Shown: positions 1 to 9,688 of the stretch, piece by piece
Layout: every line of letters starts with the position of its first letter
How positions within the stretch are numbered: position 1 is the stretch's first letter
The notes under the pieces: generated by a model
Databases searched by the model: none
What the model was told of the DNA's origin: nothing
Seen by the model: the letters and a program-made list of their open reading frames with translations, nothing else
Position numbers and translations under genes: made by a program
Source of the DNA: Clytia hemisphaerica
Lineage: Eukaryota > Cnidaria > Hydrozoa > Leptothecata > Clytiidae
Assembly: GCA_902728285.1 (NCBI GenBank)
Contig: CACVBU010000948.1
Coordinates: 77,190 to 141,189, forward strand
Direction: 5' to 3'
Length of the DNA stretch: 64,000 nt

Positions 1-1132
1 CCAAACCATTTTGATTCTCCCAGAGATTTTCAGAATACTTCCAGACCAAAGATTTCAGAACACCATTTGGAAATCATTTTTGAGGATTTTAGCCTGAGAA
101 AACCAAGTTTTAGCTTGAATATGGTATTTAATGAAACTCAATTTATGGCGCCCATTATGGATTTATAGGAAATTTTGAAAAATCAAAATTGATTTTCCTG
201 GAGCTTTCTTGAAGTTTTCATTGCTGAAATTTCAGTGTATCCTTAAAAAGTTAAAGTTGGGGTCCTCAAAAATGCTTTCATGCATTTGTCCCAGAATCCG
301 AGAAACTCGGCCTTTTAGCTGAAATTGAACATTGAGCGATTGCGGGGTGATTTTTTGTCTTTTTGTGTGAATATTAGACAAACACCATTTAGAAACCATT
401 AGACCATTTCCTGGCTTTTATAGTCTTAAAATGGGCAAAAAATGCCATTTTTACTCATTTTTCGCTTTAGTGCGAATCAAAGACCCCCCTGGGGAATGCT
501 GGATTTTTGACCTAGGAGGTTAAAATTTGCGCAAAATGTCTTACAATAGATTAAATTTTCACAAAAAAATACTACACTTTGAATTTTTTGACTTTGCCAT
601 TTGACGATCTACCCTAATATCGTCAGTCCAAAATCCGACTGCCCCCCCCCCCCCTGTCTGAAGCTTACTTTTTCACTTTGTTTTACGCTCCTAAAATTAC
701 CGGCAAACTGAAATTTCCCTATTTGCAGTGCTGACTATACTGTAAGGCAGGGTCAGAAATGGTCGGTAAAACTGGGTAAAATACACTGTAAATGTACCAC
801 TGCTCAAGGGCTGCACTGTAAGGCTCTAATTTTGAATGCAATCTTTTTACAATCCATGTCCATGCCTTCAGGACCACTTTATACTCGTCCCCTCCATAAC
901 AAAATCTTACAGGCTTACTCTAAAGCTAAAGAATAACATCTAATAACATGAAACCAGAATATGAAAGTTGAGAAATCAATGGATTGCGGATAGATGAAGA
1001 CCAAAGTCTTGCATCAGGTGTGGCCATGAGTAAGCATGCCCTGCTACTTAAGTTACTTACTAAATACTGCTTGACTTACTAACTTACTGCTACTTATATA
1101 TACTTTTGATATTTTATTTTGTTTTATTTTAG
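1..1132. other. unassigned AT-rich sequence upstream of the selenoprotein W Sec exon
   Basis: No exon with a convincing donor and reading frame is visible here. The missing first coding exon of the downstream selenoprotein W gene should end in a split Cys codon (TG before the intron); no good candidate was found, so it probably lies left of the window. A C-run of about 13 bases lies near 643-655. Confidence 0.5.
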
Positions 1133-3690
1133 TGGTGGATGAGGATACAGGCCAAAGGTAAGAAACTTCAATTTAAATTGATTCCTGTTTTATTTTTTCT
1201 CCAACTAGGATTGTTTTGTTGAAATGTAAAAATAGAAGATTTTAAAAACTTTTTTGAGAGAGAGCCCACCGATTAGGCCTGGCAAAAGTTTTATGGCCAA
1301 AAAAACTGATGTTGTTATGCAAACTTAACCCTCAAAATGAGCAATTTTGCAAAATCTGAATTTAGCAATTTTGATTGTTATCATTGGATAGAGCCTTGGT
1401 TGTTGGTACTCATTTGTGGGATAATTTTTGGTTGCTTAATTTAAGCATTTAGGAGGATTCCCGGACAATTCCCCCCTGGTGAATCCCCCCCCCAGTAAAT
1501 TCCTCCTGGTGAATTCCCCCCTGAAAATTTCCCCCTGAAAATTCCCACCTGGTGAATTCCCCCCTGGTGTTGGTCATACCCCCACAAGCTCAGCGAAGTA
1601 GATATCAGGATTGCAACCAGCGTATCATGACCATTGTTGAGGATTACCCAAATCGTGAAACAGTACCATATTTGAGAGCTATTGCCCACAACATTGCTTT
1701 TTGATTAGACTATGATATTCGTATCGTACATATGACTTTGAGACTTTTGAAATAAGCGATTTTACTATTTATCTTATAAAAATCTGTAGGGGGCGCTTAT
1801 ACAAATTTTGTTATAGATTGAATAAGATATTGAGTAGATACTTGTGTCTTAAAAAGAAAGAGAGCGATTAAGAATAAAATGATAGAAACTGTCAATTGGA
1901 TTTTTCCAATTTTTCTTTTATTCATGCTTTTTTGAAAAATCAACCCTTTGAAACAGTTAAGATTAAGTAGATTCCAAATTTGTTGATATACGAATTTCTG
2001 AAATTAAAAAATAAGCGCCCCGCTCAATAAGCGCCCCGCTCGAATTAGCGCTCCGCTTGAATAAGCGCCCCCCTTAGAGCCTGAAAAATTAAATAAGCGC
2101 CCAGGCGCTCATTCGAGGATTTACGGTAAACGACTATCATGTAAAAATCTTTCAGTTCTTTTCTCAGAATCAAAACAAATGGGCGTTGTGATTCTTAAAA
2201 CTTTGTAGACTATCATGTAAAAATCCTTGACCCTAAAATTGGAGGTTTGTTTCGATTTTAAAGAGTTTTAGAGAAAAAATAAAAAATAAAAATTTGTTTC
2301 GAGACTACTACAAGCTGTGTAATAAAATAGCGGATTTAGAAAACAATATCCCACTAGAATTAATGTTCTGTAATAAGAACATTTTTATCACCGGACTTTT
2401 CTTATACAAAAAATGAAATATTATCAATGGAATGGAATCACTCTTTTATAAGAAAACTTCATTGTTACAGTCCATGATTTTGAAACTTAAAAACACATAT
2501 GAAAATAAATCACCAGGGGGGATTCACCGGGTGGGAATTTTCCGGGGGGGATTCACCAGGGGGAATTTACTGGGGGGGGTTCACCGGGGGGGATTCACCA
2601 GGGGTGAATTGTCCGGACACGGAAACAATTAAAAATGAGGAAATTAAAAGAAAAGTAAAATTTTACCACTCTAGATTATTCTAAGATAATCTTCCAACAG
2701 TGATGTTCAAAGGTTTACAAACCCAGAAATGCCAAAAAATATTCTTTTACTTAATTTTGAATTATTTAAAATCGACTATCTCTGATAGGCTGAGCGGATC
2801 AAGAATGACGTTTCAAAAGCTGTCAAAGGACAACCTGAACTTGAATTTGTAAGTCAATTACTTAATTTAACTGTGAATACCAAACTATCCCCCAGCAACA
2901 AAAGCTTCTCACAAAAATGCCGAATCTTTGCTAAAGGTATATATTTTAGATGCTAGATTTTGGCTGGGTTAGATCCTAATTTAAGAATATACCATAATAC
3001 CTTAAAAGAATATTTAAGATGATTTCCCCCAAAAAGCTAAGAAAATCCATTATGAAATGAAAAAACACCATTCTTATTAAAAAAACGTGGAGTTTCGGAC
3101 AGCAGGAAATGGCTATGGTGTTGTCTATTTCTGTTTTAATTTTATTCGTAGAAGTTTATCACATTTTGAATTAGAGAATTTATTACGGTTTGTTCGTATT
3201 CTAAGTAAGAGGAACCAAATTAAAGTGTTTGACAGGTGAAAATGCAACATGACCGAATGTGAGAGTTAATGTTTTCTAGTGAAGAGTTCAGCACATATTT
3301 TTAGTTTTCTCAATATCTAAATGCAAACACCCTGTTTTATCTTCTCAAACTATCCTTTCTCTACTTAGAGCTTGATCGCAACGCCTGAAATATCCGGATT
3401 CTTGGAAGTATCTGTTAATGGGACCCTCATCCATTCAAAAAAGGTATGCCATCGCAATCTTATGATTTGATTAAAAATTTATAAAATTGGCTTGGAGATT
3501 TGATTGGTCTTAAAAAGGCTCGCACTCTTTGTTGAGGTTACAATTTAGATTCAGATTGGTGTAGTATTCTTACATTACTGGTCATCACTAATGACTACCA
3601 CACGTTTTGGTCATTTTCTAGAATGGAGATGGGTATGTTGACAGCGATGCGAAGACGAAGAAGATCATCGATGCTGTCCTTTCTTGTTAA
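1133..3690 (+). CDS. SELENOW: selenoprotein W (Rdx family), spliced, TGA-encoded selenocysteine; 5' exon missing
   Basis: Small thioredoxin-fold redox protein of the SelW/Rdx family; family members act as thiol oxidoreductases in the cytosol. Four coding exons are supported by splice sites and continuous frame: 1133-1157, 2789-2848, 3369-3443 and 3622-3690 (stop TAA), the last exon running on to a donor at 3697. The first exon seen encodes the end of the CxxU active site: a split Cys codon (the T at 1133 completes TG|T), then GGUGYRPK, with U being the in-frame TGA at 1140-1142. Later exons give AERIKNDVSKAV..., then GFLEVSVNGTLIHSKK, then NGDGYVDSDAK, the typical SelW core where the family has E/D-V-x-V-x-G-x-L-I-H-S-K-K followed by GDGYVD. 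The initiator exon was not found. Reading TGA as Sec is inferred from the family motif and from the SECIS-like element in the 3' UTR exon. Confidence 0.93.
1459..2619. repeat. inverted pair of GGGGGATTCACCAG-tiled arms in SelW intron 1
   Basis: Two arms, 1459-1570 (minus orientation) and 2511-2619 (plus orientation), are each built from four to five variants of a G-rich 14-16 base unit (GGGGGGATTCACCAG and relatives). Each arm ends at a matching GAATTGTCCGG outer edge. The arms form one inverted-repeat element of about 1.16 kb, and a second tiled repeat lies between them. Short open frames here (82, 66 and 61 codons) are products of the G-rich tiling and are not genes. Confidence 0.7.
1751..2128. 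repeat. AATAAGCGCCCCGCTC-tiled repeat nested in the 1459-2619 element
   Basis: At least five copies of an AATAAGCGCC(CCGCTC) unit, in both orientations (1751, 1787 inverted, 2011, 2026, 2053, 2093). The right end reads CGAGGATTTACGGTA, so a TA may close the element there. Its left end is unclear. Confidence 0.6.
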
Positions 3691-4379
3691 TTAAAGGTAG
3701 GACTAGTCAGTACACTACAATCTTCAATGGCTAGCATCTTGTGTAGAAATTCACCGTCGAAACCCTGTAAAATGTCTCAGATCGGTCCAAGTAGCTTTAG
3801 ACCTACCTGGAGGTCCGTAAACTAAGTTAATCTGCGTTTTGTTCGTTCGTTGGTTAGTAGCTTTTCTCGGGATTAGGTAGACTGGAGTCGTTTATAATGC
3901 GTGTAATACTAATAGTACCAATACTAATAATAATAATACGGGATTTAGTTTGTATAAACGACTGGAAGAATCCGGTGTTCCAGTCTTATAGATACCCCGG
4001 CTAGCTACGCAGAAACTTGCGTAGCGAGAAAACAATTTATCAAGCAACAACAAACTCTCAAAACGAAATCAACTCAAATGAAAAACTTTCAATACACAAA
4101 TCCATACATTTTTTTTCTCAAGAATTATTTTGAGCAGGAAAAAATTGTAATTGCAATATTGACACTTTTCTTTTGTTTGGAGTTAGTGCACAAAGGTTTC
4201 TAGACGACTAAAATTGTTCCATTCATTACTTTTTGCTTTATTTCTACTATGTATAAATTTGTCGTCTAGCTTACTAGACTAGGGATTAGGACATAGGAAT
4301 TTTCAAGAATTCGTCACAAAGATGCAAAAAAATGTCGAGAATGTGACGGTGCCCGATTTTCAAAAAAAGTTATGTGGTA

Positions 4380-4647
4380 CTCTTAGGTTCCAAATATTCG
4401 TCCCCCCCCCGCTTGCTAATTTTTCAAAAAATTTCCAACTCCCCCCCCCCCCCGGACCTTATTAGGACCCCCCGTTTATTAATCTCTAAGAATATTCTCA
4501 GCTGTCAAAGAGAAGGCCCCTTATTTTGCTCTAAATAGCTTGATTTTAGCCTATTTTTACCTTATTTTTGGGTTTCAGAAGTACAATTTCCAACCCCCCC
4601 CCCCCCCCCGGCAATTAGGTCCCCCCCGTTTATTTGGAACCTAAGAG
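4380..4647. mobile_element. MITE with CTCTTAGGTTCCAAATA terminal repeats and TA duplication
   Basis: Terminal inverted repeats CTCTTAGGTTCCAAATA (left) and TATTTGGAACCTAAGAG (right) are perfect over 17 bases and flanked by TA on each side (4378-4379, 4648-4649). The interior has several long C-runs beside CCCGTTTATT motifs. It lies in the last intron of the selenoprotein W gene. A right-half copy is found at 43112-43174 and a left-end remnant at 18503-18580. Confidence 0.85.
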
Positions 4648-4648
4648 T

Positions 4649-4999
4649 AATTCGCCGTGTCAATTCAAGACAGACTTAAGTCCATTTTTTCGAAAATTGA
4701 CTTAAGACTATAACCCCCTATTTCAGCATGCACGCTTTCCAAAAACGGCCTTAAGTCCACAGAATTCTAATGGGAAAGAGGTGTATTTTGCAATTCAAAA
4801 AAAATCAGAATTTAGAATGTTCCATAATATATCAACCATAAACAGCCTTAAGTCCTAAATTTTAGTGCAAATTTTATTTTCTATGAAGCATTGACATTAA
4901 ATGTGTAGCCTTAAGTCCAACACATCTCAACCTTTAAAATCAATTATCTCAAAATGGAAAAAATGGACTTAAGGCTGTCTTGAATTGACACGGCGAATT
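4649..4999. mobile_element. MITE tiled with CCTTAAGTCCA, abutting the previous element
   Basis: Near-perfect terminal inverted repeats of about 40 bases begin AATTCGCCGTGTCAATTCAA. The interior holds six or more copies of (G)CCTTAAGTCCA in both orientations (about 4673, 4697, 4752, 4848, 4907, 4969). It starts directly at the edge of the 4380-4647 element. Confidence 0.85.
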
Positions 5000-5392
5000 G
5001 CAGCCGTTAAAACGGGTTCTTTGATCGTTGCGCAAAATCGAGTCATTAATTTTTTCTTATTTTTTGTGTAAAATTAGTATACAGTCAATTTTAAAAGATT
5101 TTAATTTTTTTGGGGCATGGCACTAGTTTTTCGCCAAGTCGAGGTGGTCAGATTTGGCTAAAGTTTGGGTGAAATTCTTTCAGCTCATTAGTTTGTTTTA
5201 TGCTTAGGCTATTAGGCTTTTCGAGCCTTTGAATAATTTGAAGCTACTTAAGTTGCATTGCATACATTCGACTATGTATCATCATCGGTGAATGATGGTT
5301 GAAGCAGGATTTTTCGGCCGGAAATTGTAATGCCAAAACATGCAAATAGTGCACAGTACAAATAATAACTCATTTCCTTTATTCTATTTTAG

Positions 5393-5525
5393 GAACTTCA
5401 TTCTTCAACAAATGATTGGATGAAGAGGTTCAACTCAACTTGTCATCGTAATATGGCGAAAGTGAACGTCTGATATCGTTCATACGAATCATTATTTGCT
5501 GAGAATAAACTTCTTTACTTACAGA
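5393..5525 (+). other. 3' UTR exon of selenoprotein W with polyadenylation signal
   Basis: Preceded by a polypyrimidine tract and AG at 5391-5392. The last coding exon ends with a donor (AAAG|GTAGG, 3697) after the stop codon, so this is a purely untranslated exon. AATAAA lies at 5504-5509. It carries the SECIS-like element. Confidence 0.75.
5408..5498 (+). ncRNA. SECIS-like element of selenoprotein W
   Basis: A lower helix pairs CAAATGATT near 5410-5417 with AATCATTATTTG at 5487-5498 (two-base bulge). The 5' quartet is ATGA at 5420-5423. An upper helix pairs AGAGGTTCA (5424-5432) with TGAACGTCT (5463-5471) with one mismatch. AA at 5437-5438 sits 13 bases after ATGA, and the 3' GA is at 5472-5473. 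This is the order of a eukaryotic SECIS (helix, ATGA, helix, AA loop, GA). Its place in the UTR of a gene with an in-frame TGA in CxxU supports the call. The upper part of the apical stem is irregular. Confidence 0.72.
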
Positions 5526-6098
5526 AAGTGAATCAAATGTCTCCATTTTTCTTCTTGCAAAGGCCCGTCTCCACTGTCACTCGTGTAAAGTAGGGGATAA
5601 AAATCATTAAATGTCAGTATCATTTTTGAGATTGCCTGATTTTTATGGTCTTAGATTTGTCTGGAAGTGCAACCCTATTTGTTACCCAGCCCAAATGAAA
5701 ACATCTCAAAAGTGACATTTGTTCAGTTTTGGTGCGAGTTTAATGGTCTTGAAGAGACTAGTGGGTAAAGAAAATTTTCTTGCCTTTTTCTGCGTGATTT
5801 TTATGTGCCAATCGAAAACAAAGAAACCACTATACTTTACTAAGAGAAGTCAGCGCATTGATTACGTCGTAGATCTTAAGGCCTCGATGTCTTCCTTTCC
5901 TATGTAAAGGTTGAACTTTCCTATCTAGCCTGTTGGACTTTGAACTCAATCGTCAATACAAAATATATATTCTAGGGACCCATTGCTAGAACAATTTTTT
6001 GGGCAATCCCCCTTTTACTCAGGCAGAATCCTGTGGTGTTTGGGTCAGTTTTTTGTTGCTTTTTTTTCATGATCCAATCTTTTACTGAGCGATATTAA

Positions 6099-6709
6099 CC
6101 CTAAGTGCCGATGTCGTATATATACGACATGGGCTATATAGGAGGGCGAAGCCCTCCTGTAATGCCCAGTTTGAGTTAGAAATCGTTATTTTTGGTCGAA
6201 CTCGTAGGAATTAGATTGTCCTTTATGGTCAAGCAAAAAAAAATTCAAAAGTGAGTCTTTCCAGCGAAATTTTAAGCAAAAAAGTCAAAAAAATGCAAAA
6301 AATTGACAAAAATTCACTTTTTTGAGATTCTGACCGTTTTTTGACTAGTTTTGGTCACGAGTGATCCAAGAACCTCCAAATTTGGCCCTGTTTTACTTTA
6401 TTCTGGTCTTCTAGGAATTGATTTGAAATTTTACACGGGCACCTTTCATCAGTCCAGTCAGGGGTCCGCGCAGCGGGCCTGACTGCTTTAATTCCCTAAC
6501 CTACCCCCCCCCCCCTTGCCGCCGCCCACCACGCCCTTCCTAAATCGGGCGGCGCCGAAGGCGCCAAAAGAAAGAAGAGACTCTAAGCTATCCAACGAGC
6601 TATATACGAGCTTCTAATTCCTTCTAGATCAGGAGATATAAGCCCTTAAAGTTTGAACTAGCGATTTTTTAAAAAAAACTTAGAAAAAAGGACCCTGGCA
6701 CTCAAAGGG
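6099..6709. mobile_element. piggyBac-like MITE, copy 1
   Basis: Begins CCCTAAGTGCC and ends GGCACTCAAAGGG, flanked on both sides by TTAA (6095-6098, 6710-6713), the target duplication and CCCT start of piggyBac-type elements. It has no coding capacity. Just inside the left end is an 18-base perfect palindrome (TGTCGTATATATACGACA), then a GAGGGCGAAGCCCTC hairpin. Confidence 0.88.
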
Positions 6710-6837
6710 TTAAGAGAAAAATTGCAAAAAAATTATTTTTTTTTTTAGATTTCTCAATTTTTGGCCTAAACTCACTCAAAAATGCTGAAAAACACCAAAA
6801 AATCACATTTTCAAAATTTTTTTTTCACTTTGTTTAA

Positions 6838-7458
6838 CCCTTTAAGTGCCGATGTCGTATATATACGACATGGGCTATATAGGAGGGCGAAGCCCTCCTG
6901 TAATGCCCAGTTTGAGTTAGAAATCGTTATTTTTGGTCGAACTCGTAGGAATTAGATTGTCCTTTATGGTCAAGCAAAAAAAAATTCAAAAGTGAGTCTT
7001 TCCAGCGAAATTTTAAGCAAAAAAGTCAAAAAAATTGCAAAAAAAAATTGACAAAAATTCACTTTTTTGAGATTCTGACCGTTTTTTGACTATTTTTGGT
7101 CAACGAGTGATCCAAGAACCTCCAAATTTGGCCCTGTTTTACTTTATTCTGTCTTCTAGTGAATTGATTTGAAATTTTACCACTGGGCACCTTTTCATCA
7201 GTCCAGTCAGGTCCGCGCAGCGGGCCTGACTGCTTTAATTCCCTAAACCTACCCCCCCCCCCTTGGCCGCCGCCCACCACGCCCTTCCTAAATCGGGCGG
7301 CGCCGAAGGCGCCCAAAAGAAAGAAGAGACTCTAAGCTATCCAACGAGCTATATACGAGCTTCTAATTCCTTCTAGATCAGGAGATATAAGCCCTTAAAG
7401 TTTGAACTAGCGATTTTTTAAAAAAAACTTAGAAAAAAGGACCCTGGCACTCAAAGGG
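6838..7458. mobile_element. piggyBac-like MITE, copy 2
   Basis: Second copy in the same orientation, near-identical to the 6099-6709 copy apart from scattered single-base insertions and substitutions. It starts CCCTTTAAGTGCC, ends GGCACTCAAAGGG, and is flanked by TTAA at 6834-6837 and 7459-7462. The 85-codon minus-strand frame across its right half is an artefact. Only about 120 bases separate the two copies. Confidence 0.88.
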
Positions 7459-7839
7459 TTAAAACTTTTTCTTTTAATCGTTTCTTTTTTAAGACTTCTT
7501 CCTCGTAAAAGTGGCGAAAAAATCCGAGATTTACAGCATTTATAAAATGCAGTAGGTTCTCGAATGATTTGCACTAGCCTGGGTATCCAGGCTAGATTTG
7601 CTCAGGAACGCTTTCCATGCGAGCTATTATGAAAATAGTTCCGAGCACACGCAAGAAGTATTTCACACGCCTTTTTGCATGCGCTCAATTTAGTTGACTT
7701 CCTCCTATAGCACAAATTTACCGATAGTTTGACAACTAATTTTACGATTTAAAAATTTCAAGTCCCGGAGGGTAGGCACTCCTGGTAAGCAACCTACCGT
7801 AAGTGCAGCCCGTCAGTAGTGTCTTCATGTACTGTAATT

Positions 7840-7998
7840 AGTTCCATTTATACTGAGACGGAAAAATCGTCTGAGACGAGAAGTTTGTAAAATGTGATCT
7901 GTGGAGGATATCCTATTTATTGAAACATGAATGGAAAGTACAGTCCTCCATATAATGCTCATTTTCTAAATTAATCGTCTCAGTCTAAATAGAACCAA
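7840..7998. repeat. short inverted-repeat element (GAGACG type)
   Basis: Left end GTTCCATTTATACTGAGACG mirrors right end CGTCTCAGTCTAAATAGAAC; an inner GTCTGAGACGA motif repeats the theme. About 160 bases, non-coding. Confidence 0.7.
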
Positions 7999-8788
7999 TT
8001 TCTCTGAATTGTTGAGAAAAATAAAACTTTTTGGGCTTTTTTTAGAGATCGAGTGCTCCCCTCCCCCAGATATAATTAACATACTTACTTTACTTAAGAA
8101 AGATCTTTTGCGAAAAGTTAAGAAATATGCATAAGGGCACAAGTCTGTGATCTTTTCTATTCTTCTATTGAACCCAGGAATCGTTTTCTATTAATTTCAA
8201 AGTAACATTGTGTTATCAAAAATTCATCATAGTAGGGGCCATTCTTTAAGAACCCTGGCAATAATTTCCACAGTGGAATTGGTTTAGCTCATTCGAAAAA
8301 AGAATGTATTTTTAATTTAAAAACTTTTTGAGAAGGGGTAATCAAATGAGGCCCAGAAAATTATTTAATGTGCAAAGGACTGACGTCACAAGCAAAAACC
8401 CTTGGGATCTGAAATTTGACGAAAATTCAAAGTTTTTAAAACGCTAGGCTACTGGCATCCACTAACGGAGTCGTGCTCCTTATAGAGCACTCGAGAAAAA
8501 CGGTATCAAATCAAAGTGACGTTTTCTAAATGTATGGCGTTCATTTTCCTCTCCCCCCCCCTCAAAAAATTCCCAAACAATTACCTTCGATACAATTCTT
8601 GATCGTTACAGTTAAGTCTTGGGGACACGAGAAGTTTTTTTCGCGTTGGTGCAATTTCGAGCTGTGAACTACTGTTTATGAATTATTAGAATGTTCACGG
8701 AGGCAAAAACTTTTTGACGGAAAAAAAGCAAGTCATCGTAAATGGAAATCTGGTCTAGTAGAAAACTGTTAATTTTTAATTAAGGTTT

Positions 8789-9424
8789 AAGTGGATAAAT
8801 TTTGGCAGGGATTAAATTTGGCGAAAGTTTCCAAATTCACTTATTCGCCAAATTAAATCCCCGCCAAAATTAAAGAAAAATCATATTTTTTATCGAGAAA
8901 TTTCAGAAAACTTTTTGGCCTTGGGGCCGTCCACATAGTACGCACGCACTAAAATGTCGAAAATCGAGTACCCCTCCCCCCTGTACGCAAGCGTACGCAA
9001 ATGGCTATATCCCCTGGTAAGTACGTACTTTTTCATTCACCCCCCCCCCTCGGTTGATGGAAATTTCAAATTCAAATCGCTTGGTTTGGACCTTTATTTT
9101 ATACATGAAACTCAAATGTTTATTAAGAAATTTTTTCTTTTCCTTGATGCGTATAAGAAGCGTAAAAGTCGACAAAAAAACAAGCAAAATAGAACTATGA
9201 AAATTTTTTCCTCTGCTTTGGCCCCTCCCCTCTCCCTGTACGCAAGCAAACGCTTTTGAGAATACCCCCCCCCTTAGTGCGTACGTACTATGTGGACGGC
9301 CGCTTTCGCCAAATTAAATCACTGCCAAATTTTCAAAAATCGTCCATTCGCCAAATTAAATCCCCGCCAAAAATTGCATTTTGGTCATTCACCAAATTAA
9401 ATCCACGCCAAAATTTATCCACTT
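8789..9424. mobile_element. MITE tiled with TTCGCCAAATTAAATC, interrupted by a second MITE
   Basis: Terminal repeats AAGTGGATAAATTTTGGC (left) and GCCAAAATTTATCCACTT (right). Interior copies of a TTCGCCAAATTAAATCCCCG unit lie at about 8847, 9306, 9349 and 9389, and inverted at about 8809. Another element (8925-9301) sits inside it. Confidence 0.8.
8925..9301. mobile_element. nested MITE with GGCCGTCCACATAGTACG ends
   Basis: Perfect inverted ends GGCCGTCCACATAGTACG and CGTACTATGTGGACGGCC. It lies wholly within the 8789-9424 element, so it inserted later. Open frames of 101, 60 and 66 codons over this region come from the two elements and are not genes. Confidence 0.85.
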
Positions 9425-9688
9425 CAGATATTTCACTTTACACCTTCTGTTTTTGATTTTATATTTAACAGTCGAAAATATTGACTAACCTGGAGCATTT
9501 TCAATTTTTTCGGAGGACTGATCATTCATGAAGTCTCCAGGCTGCCCTAAAAATTTTTGGACGGACATTCTTATATTCTGAAATAACTGAATGAAATTGA
9601 GAAGAATGGAATAAATTATCAGTAAGATTATTAACTTGTTTCACGAGCTTTACAAGAATTCCCTTTAATATAATTTTAATAAAATAAT

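Noticed and set aside
7059-7316. 85-codon minus frame rich in Gly/Arg
   Set aside because: Falls inside the second piggyBac-like MITE; the first copy lacks the frame because of small indels.
8954-9456. Open frames of 101, 60 and 66 codons
   Set aside because: They lie across two nested MITEs and are read from inverted-repeat arms.
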